Assembly (NCBI GenBank): GCA_002356435.2
Contig: AP018040.2
Coordinates: 2,108,001 to 2,172,000, forward strand
Reading direction: 5' to 3'
DNA: 64,000 nt
From: Petrimonas sp. IBARAKI
GTDB lineage: Bacteria; Bacteroidota; Bacteroidia; Bacteroidales; Dysgonomonadaceae
Position 1 is the stretch's first letter. Every line of letters starts with the position of its first letter. This document shows, in pieces, positions 59,659 through 64,000 of this stretch. The notes under the pieces were generated by a model. It saw nothing but the letters and a program-made list of their open reading frames with translations, was not told where the DNA came from and searched no databases. Made by a program: the position numbers and the translations under genes.

Positions 59659-61704
59659 TCACATTTTGATCACCACATCTACGGCCGAAAGATGATGTCC
59701 TCGCCCCATAAGCGGATTCAAGTCCATTTCTTCAATCTCAGGAACAAGTACTAGAAGGTCAGATACTTTACATATCACTTCGGCAAAAACTTCTTCGCTT
59801 ATGCCCTCTTTTCCGCGGGCACCCTGGATCAACTTATATGACTTCAGCGAACGGATCATCCGCAACGCTTCCGTCCGTGTGACGGGTGCCAACGTATACT
59901 GGATATCTTTAAGGATTTCAACAAAAATCCCCCCTAAGCCACACGTAATGATATGGCCGAATCCCGGCTCTTTTTTCACACCGATAAGTACTTCCAGTCC
60001 CCGTTCCATCTGGCAAACTTCTACCCCGGCAGCGTTTTTTATTCCGATCAACCGTTTGAAATTTTCTCTAACGGCCTCCAGGGTTACCACATCCAGCACA
60101 ACGCCCCCTACATCTGATTTATGCGCAGGACCCACCACTTTCATCACCAACGGAAAACCTAATTCCTGCGCCGCATTTATTGCTTCTTCCTCCGTTGAAA
60201 TGAATTTATTTCTAGGACGGCTCACACCCATTAGATCCAACAACTCAAATCCCACATGGCTATCTATCAGCCCTTTTCTGTCTTTTAATAAAGCTTTAAT
60301 TTTCTTTTCATTTTTTAGCTTTCCTGTCTCTTTCTCCTCAACAGGCGCAACATACCGGCTTTCGTTCAGCAGCGCATTACCCAACACAAATTCATCTTCG
60401 AAGAATACTCCGCCTTCATCTACAAATTGATCCATCTCTTCCTTAGCGTTAAGGATAGATGGCAGTATGGTATATATGGGTTTAAGGCAGCTGTTCTGTT
60501 GTTCACGGATTACCCGGTAAGTGTCAATGTTGGAGAACAATCCCGGACTACCAAAAATAACCACAATTCCATCAATGCTTTCCAACCTGTCACAAAAACG
60601 GATGCATTTTTCCAATTGTTCGGCTGTCCCCGTAGCGAGAATATCTATTGGATTGGCAGTAGAGGCACCTTCGAACAGTTCGTCACGCAAATTCCTCATC
60701 AGCTCGTCGGATAAGCGGGGCACCTTCATCCCGCCGGTAGAGAGAACATCCGTTAGCATAACCCCGGGGCCTCCGGCATGTGTGATAATGGCTATACGTT
60801 TCCCGGTTAGTTTGGGATGTTGGAGCACAGCCCCCATGGCCGTCAGTTCACCACGGCTGTTGCATCGGACAATGCCTGCTTTCCGGAACAACGCATCAAC
60901 TGCCATATCCGAATTCAGCATAGCACCCGTGTGGGAGGCAGCAGCACGGCCTCCGGCATCGGATATTCCTGATTTTACAGCAGCCAGACGACAACCCTTG
61001 CCAAAAAGTTCCCGCGCATTTTTTAATAGGAGTTGTGGTTTTTTAATGCTTTCGATGTACATCAAGATTGTTTGGGGCGACTTCCCTTCCTCATATGTTT
61101 CATTCAGGTATTCCACCACATCTTCTACGCAGGTTTGAACTGCATTTCCTACCGAGAATACGGAAGAAAAAGTAAGCCCTTTGCTCAATGCCGATTCCAG
61201 GATAAATACACAAGTAGCTCCTGAGCTGGAAACAAGTGCTGTGCCTCCCCACTCCATTTTCGGTACGGGAGAGACGAAAACCGACTGATGATATGGATTC
61301 ATAACCCCGATGCAGTTGGGGCCAATCAGCGTTGCCTGATGCTTGTCCGCCAGGAGCGCCATCTCTTTCTCCATTTTTTTACCTATCGGTCCCATTTCGG
61401 AAAATCCGGCAGAGAGCACAACGACAGCTTTGGTATTTTTCTCTTCAAGAAGGCTTTTTATAACCGGGACACACAGGTTGGCCGGAATAGCCAGGATGGC
61501 CAGATCGATCTGTGGCAGTTCCGATACATTCCTGAAGGTTTGCACCCCCTGAATGTTTTCGTGCTTTGGGTTTACAGCATAGAGGCCTCCTTCAAACGTT
61601 CCGTTTTTCACGTTATAAAGTGCTTTTCCGCCGGGTTTTTCGATGTTCTCCGAAGCACCGATCACGGCAATGCTTTTCGGGTTTATCAGTTGGAGCGTTA
61701 TCAT
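59659..61704 (-). CDS. Acyl-CoA synthetase (ADP-forming), fused alpha-beta type
   Basis: A 681-residue NDP-forming acyl-CoA synthetase that makes ATP from an acyl-CoA, ADP and phosphate. Order: CoA-binding domain (PKSIAVIGASENIEKPGGKALYN, in part), ligase-CoA domain with the phospho-histidine in AAASHTGAML, a linker, and the ATP-grasp beta part (AAQELGFPLVMKVVGPAHKSDVGGVVLD, in part FPLVMKVVGPAHKSDVGG). ATG 61704 gives a start directly before the CoA-binding fold. With the 2-oxoacid dehydrogenase operon it fits energy conservation from amino acids. Confidence 0.92.
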   Translation of the reverse strand: MITLQLINPKSIAVIGASENIEKPGGKALYNVKNGTFEGGLYAVNPKHENIQGVQTFRNVSELPQIDLAILAIPANLCVPVIKSLLEEKNTKAVVVLSAGFSEMGPIGKKMEKEMALLADKHQATLIGPNCIGVMNPYHQSVFVSPVPKMEWGGTALVSSSGATCVFILESALSKGLTFSSVFSVGNAVQTCVEDVVEYLNETYEEGKSPQTILMYIESIKKPQLLLKNARELFGKGCRLAAVKSGISDAGGRAAASHTGAMLNSDMAVDALFRKAGIVRCNSRGELTAMGAVLQHPKLTGKRIAIITHAGGPGVMLTDVLSTGGMKVPRLSDELMRNLRDELFEGASTANPIDILATGTAEQLEKCIRFCDRLESIDGIVVIFGSPGLFSNIDTYRVIREQQNSCLKPIYTILPSILNAKEEMDQFVDEGGVFFEDEFVLGNALLNESRYVAPVEEKETGKLKNEKKIKALLKDRKGLIDSHVGFELLDLMGVSRPRNKFISTEEEAINAAQELGFPLVMKVVGPAHKSDVGGVVLDVVTLEAVRENFKRLIGIKNAAGVEVCQMERGLEVLIGVKKEPGFGHIITCGLGGIFVEILKDIQYTLAPVTRTEALRMIRSLKSYKLIQGARGKEGISEEVFAEVICKVSDLLVLVPEIEEMDLNPLMGRGHHLSAVDVVIKM

Positions 61705-61768
61705 ATATAATTCAGAATTCAACCGTTAGAGGCCAGAAAACGACAGATAAAGTATCATTTCGAAAGTC

Positions 61769-61776
61769 CAAAGTTA
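61769..61776 (-). promoter_or_regulatory. -7 element of the acyl-CoA synthetase gene
   Basis: Minus-strand TAACTTTG, 64 bases before ATG 61704. No -33 TTG at normal spacing. Confidence 0.45.
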
Positions 61777-61831
61777 CAATTTTCCAACAAAAAACGTAAT
61801 TTTTACGTATAATTTGTGAAGTTAAATTTAT

Positions 61832-61839
61832 TATCTTTG
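61832..61839 (+). promoter_or_regulatory. -7 element of the DPP III gene
   Basis: Exact TATCTTTG, 30 bases before ATG 61870. A TTTG at 61813 is 15 bases upstream, shorter than usual. Confidence 0.55.
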
Positions 61840-61869
61840 CATCCAAACTAAACAAATCTATAATAAAAA

Positions 61870-63936
61870 ATGAAAAAAGTTTTTTTTATGCTATCAACCC
61901 TTTTTCTGTTGGCTGCCTGCACAGGCAACAAATCAGAAACCTCGCAGGTATCTGCTGAACCGGATCTGCCGGATTCCACTTTCCAGTATAAAGTTGACCG
62001 GTTCGCCGATGTGGAAATACTCCGTTATTATGTCCCGGGATTTAAGACTTTGCCTTTAGCGCAAAAAGAATTAATCTATTACCTGTCTCAAGCAGCTCTT
62101 GAAGGACGCGATATCCTATTCGACCAGCATAACCGGTACAACCTGACTATTCGTAGGGTATGCGAAGGCGTTTATGAAAATTACATGGGCGACAAATCTT
62201 CGGAGGACTGGAAGAACTTCGAAACTTACCTGAAACAGATTTGGATGGCAAACGGCATCCATCACCACTATTCCGAAGATAAAATCCTGCCGAAATTTTC
62301 GCAGGACTATTTCGTGTCGATCGTCAAAGGGGTGGACCCCGGCCGTATGCCTTTCCGCGACGGAATGGCAGCCGATTTGACATTGAAGGAAATCCTTCCG
62401 GTGATGTTCGACGCCAACGTGATGCCTAAGAGAATGAACCAGTCTGCCGGAGCCGATATTGTAGCAACATCGGCAGTGAACTTCTACGAAGGGGTGACCC
62501 AAAAAGAGGTAGAAGATTTCTACAACACAATGAAAGATCCGAACAACCTCACGCCGGTTTCCTACGGATTAAACAGCAAGGTTGTGAAAAAAGACGGTGT
62601 TGTATCCGAACAAGTGTGGAAGTTGGGTGGAATGTATGACAAAGCCATTGAGCGCATTATCGGATGGCTGGAAAAAGCAGCCGGTGTCGCTGAAAATGAG
62701 CAGCAGAAAGAAGTCATCAACACGTTGATTTCCTATTACAGGTCGGGTGATCTGAAAACATTCGACGATTACTCGGTTAAATGGGTAACCGATACCGCTT
62801 CGCGCGTAGATTTTGTCAACGGTTTTATAGAGACCTATACCGATCCGCTGGGAATGAAAGCAACCTGGGAATCCATGGTGAACTTCAAAAGCGAAGAAGC
62901 GTCCAAACGTACGCAACTTATCAGCGATAACGCACAGTGGTTTGAGACCCACTCACCCATTGACGACAAATTTAAAAAAGAAGAGGTAAAAGGCGTATCG
63001 GCAAAAGTAATCACGGCAGCCATCCTGGGAGGAGACTGCTATCCGGCAACCCCCATTGGAATAAATCTTCCCAACGCCAACTGGATTCGCCGCGACCACG
63101 GATCAAAATCAGTGACTATCGACAACATTACATCGGCTTACGACAATGCGGCTCAGGGAAGCGGGTTCAACGAGGAGTTCATGTGGAGTGATGCCGAACG
63201 TGAACTGTCGAAAAAATACGGTTCGTTAACCGATAACCTGCACACCGACTTGCACGAATGCCTTGGACACGGATCGGGCAAACTACTTCCCGGTATTGAC
63301 GGCGATGCACTGAAAGCCTATGGATCTCCTTTGGAGGAGGCCAGAGCTGATCTGTTCGCTTTGTATTACCTGGGCGACGCAAAAATGGTGGAACTGGAGC
63401 TTCTTCCCGATGCGGAGGCATACAAAGCCGAGTATTACAAGTACATCATGAACGGTGCCATGACACAACTGACGCGCATCCAGCCCGGAAAAGACATTGA
63501 ACAAGCACACATGCGCAACAGGGCCCTTATATCGAACTGGGTGATCGAAAACGGAAAAAACGAAAACGTAGTGGAGATAAAGCAGCAAGACGGCAAAACA
63601 TTTGTTGTAGTAAACGATTACGCGAAACTACGCGATCTATTTGGCAAGCTGCTTTCGGAAGTGCAACGCATCAAGTCGGAAGGCGATTTCGAAGCAGGCA
63701 AAAAACTCGTGGAATCGTACGGTGTGAAAGTGAATCAGGCGTTGCACAAAGAAATCCTGGAGCGCTACGCCAGATTGGACCTGGCTCCCTACAAAGGTTT
63801 TGTAAATCCGGTTTATAAGCTAGTAACCGACGAAAGCGGCAAGGTGTCTGATGTAACGATCTCATACGATGAAAACTATGTTGATCAGCAGTTACGTTAT
63901 TCGAAACAATACTCCGTACTTCCCCTGAAGAATTAA
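61870..63936 (+). CDS. Dipeptidyl-peptidase III-family metallopeptidase (M49) lipoprotein
   Basis: A 688-residue zinc exopeptidase that removes dipeptides from peptide N-termini. The leader ends in lipobox LLAAC (cysteine 17), so it is anchored in the envelope. The M49 zinc motif is HECLGH (about residues 462-467), the six-residue variant with cysteine known from Bacteroides; the third ligand is a glutamate in EEARADLFALYYLG. Homologues are sometimes mislabelled dihydrofolate reductase; nothing here supports that. It fits a peptide-degrading life. Confidence 0.93.
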   Translation: MKKVFFMLSTLFLLAACTGNKSETSQVSAEPDLPDSTFQYKVDRFADVEILRYYVPGFKTLPLAQKELIYYLSQAALEGRDILFDQHNRYNLTIRRVCEGVYENYMGDKSSEDWKNFETYLKQIWMANGIHHHYSEDKILPKFSQDYFVSIVKGVDPGRMPFRDGMAADLTLKEILPVMFDANVMPKRMNQSAGADIVATSAVNFYEGVTQKEVEDFYNTMKDPNNLTPVSYGLNSKVVKKDGVVSEQVWKLGGMYDKAIERIIGWLEKAAGVAENEQQKEVINTLISYYRSGDLKTFDDYSVKWVTDTASRVDFVNGFIETYTDPLGMKATWESMVNFKSEEASKRTQLISDNAQWFETHSPIDDKFKKEEVKGVSAKVITAAILGGDCYPATPIGINLPNANWIRRDHGSKSVTIDNITSAYDNAAQGSGFNEEFMWSDAERELSKKYGSLTDNLHTDLHECLGHGSGKLLPGIDGDALKAYGSPLEEARADLFALYYLGDAKMVELELLPDAEAYKAEYYKYIMNGAMTQLTRIQPGKDIEQAHMRNRALISNWVIENGKNENVVEIKQQDGKTFVVVNDYAKLRDLFGKLLSEVQRIKSEGDFEAGKKLVESYGVKVNQALHKEILERYARLDLAPYKGFVNPVYKLVTDESGKVSDVTISYDENYVDQQLRYSKQYSVLPLKN

Positions 63937-63961
63937 AGGAGTCTCGCGTTACAAGAGTTAA

Positions 63962-63990
63962 AAAAATGCACTCAATGAGTGCATTTTTCT
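63962..63990 (+). terminator. Terminator after the DPP III gene
   Basis: AAAAATGCACTCA and TGAGTGCATTTTT are nearly perfect reverse complements around a single base, ending in a T-run. It works for either direction. Confidence 0.85.
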
Positions 63991-64000
63991 TTATAGTTAT

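Noticed and set aside
61870-63936. Dihydrofolate reductase, a label used for homologues of this protein
   Set aside because: The HECLGH zinc motif, the downstream glutamate and the 688-residue length identify an M49 peptidase; no DHFR motif is present.
1-64000. CRISPR arrays, tRNA or rRNA genes
   Set aside because: I read the intergenic gaps and saw no regularly spaced repeats, cloverleaf-like segments with a T-arm, or rRNA-like sequence. Short or unusual RNAs could still be missed without a covariance search.

Overview
The window is a single chromosomal stretch of a Bacteroidota bacterium, most likely order Bacteroidales and close to Dysgonomonadaceae/Porphyromonadaceae (Proteiniphilum/Petrimonas-like). 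This rests on gene families (PorT-type barrel, XylR-type LacI/AraC hybrid regulator, M49 peptidase with HECLGH, GH3-serine hydrolase fusion, DUF6132) and on many TAnnTTTG -7 promoter elements, several with a TTG about 17-21 bases upstream. The taxon is inferred; no rRNA or tRNA gene is present. The window holds 63 protein-coding genes, one gene remnant, one short inverted-repeat element, and no CRISPR array or intact insertion sequence.

Layout. 1-3040: tail of a nitric oxide reductase, the Fe-S repair protein Ric, thiamine pyrophosphokinase, recO and rplS. 3262-9008: a 5'-nucleotidase split into two genes, a GH3-serine hydrolase fusion and aroB, followed by a 56-codon remnant of a penicillin-acylase-family gene. 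9144-14184: an amino-sugar cassette (MFS transporter, GH109-like oxidoreductase, NagB-like deaminase, divergent XylR-type regulator) that starts where the acylase remnant stops. 14212-24546: engB, a sodium symporter, a HAD phosphatase, a lipid kinase, a small ArsR/DUF6132/thioredoxin/DUF302 redox operon with an SmtB/CzrA-like operator, an outer-membrane barrel, a four-LysM receptor-like protein and dnaB. 24759-31105: a nitroreductase and then a large arsenic island: arsR, arsE-like, arsF, arsG, arsP, arsM, arsC and acr3. 31237-37355: dsbD, mazG, a small CxxC protein, threonine aldolase and an MscS channel. 37439-37562: a 124-base element with perfect 16-base terminal inverted repeats. 37719-44162: carboxynorspermidine synthase-like gene, pyrB, pyrI, flavin reductase, metA, a U32 protein and a rhodanese. 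44178-49002: a complete 2-oxoacid dehydrogenase operon. 49277-53589: a GT4-flippase-GT4 glycolipid-type operon and an ROK kinase. 53595-59564: a TetR-controlled ABC/outer-membrane export operon. 59659-63936: ADP-forming acyl-CoA synthetase and a dipeptidyl-peptidase III lipoprotein.

How the genes work together. The DPP III lipoprotein, the 2-oxoacid dehydrogenase complex and the ADP-forming acyl-CoA synthetase fit a proteolytic, amino-acid-fermenting life in which acyl-CoA is turned into ATP. The most notable unit is the arsenic island. It combines inorganic arsenic functions (arsC, acr3), methylation (arsM) and organoarsenical functions (arsEFG, arsP). Its ArsE-ArsG-ArsF part also reads as a thiol relay across the membrane: cytosolic CPSC protein, a CcdA-like membrane protein with exactly two cysteines, and an extracytoplasmic CPTC lipoprotein. 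The arsR promoter is also unusual: the -7 element exactly fills the spacer of an inverted repeat that recurs after arsR.
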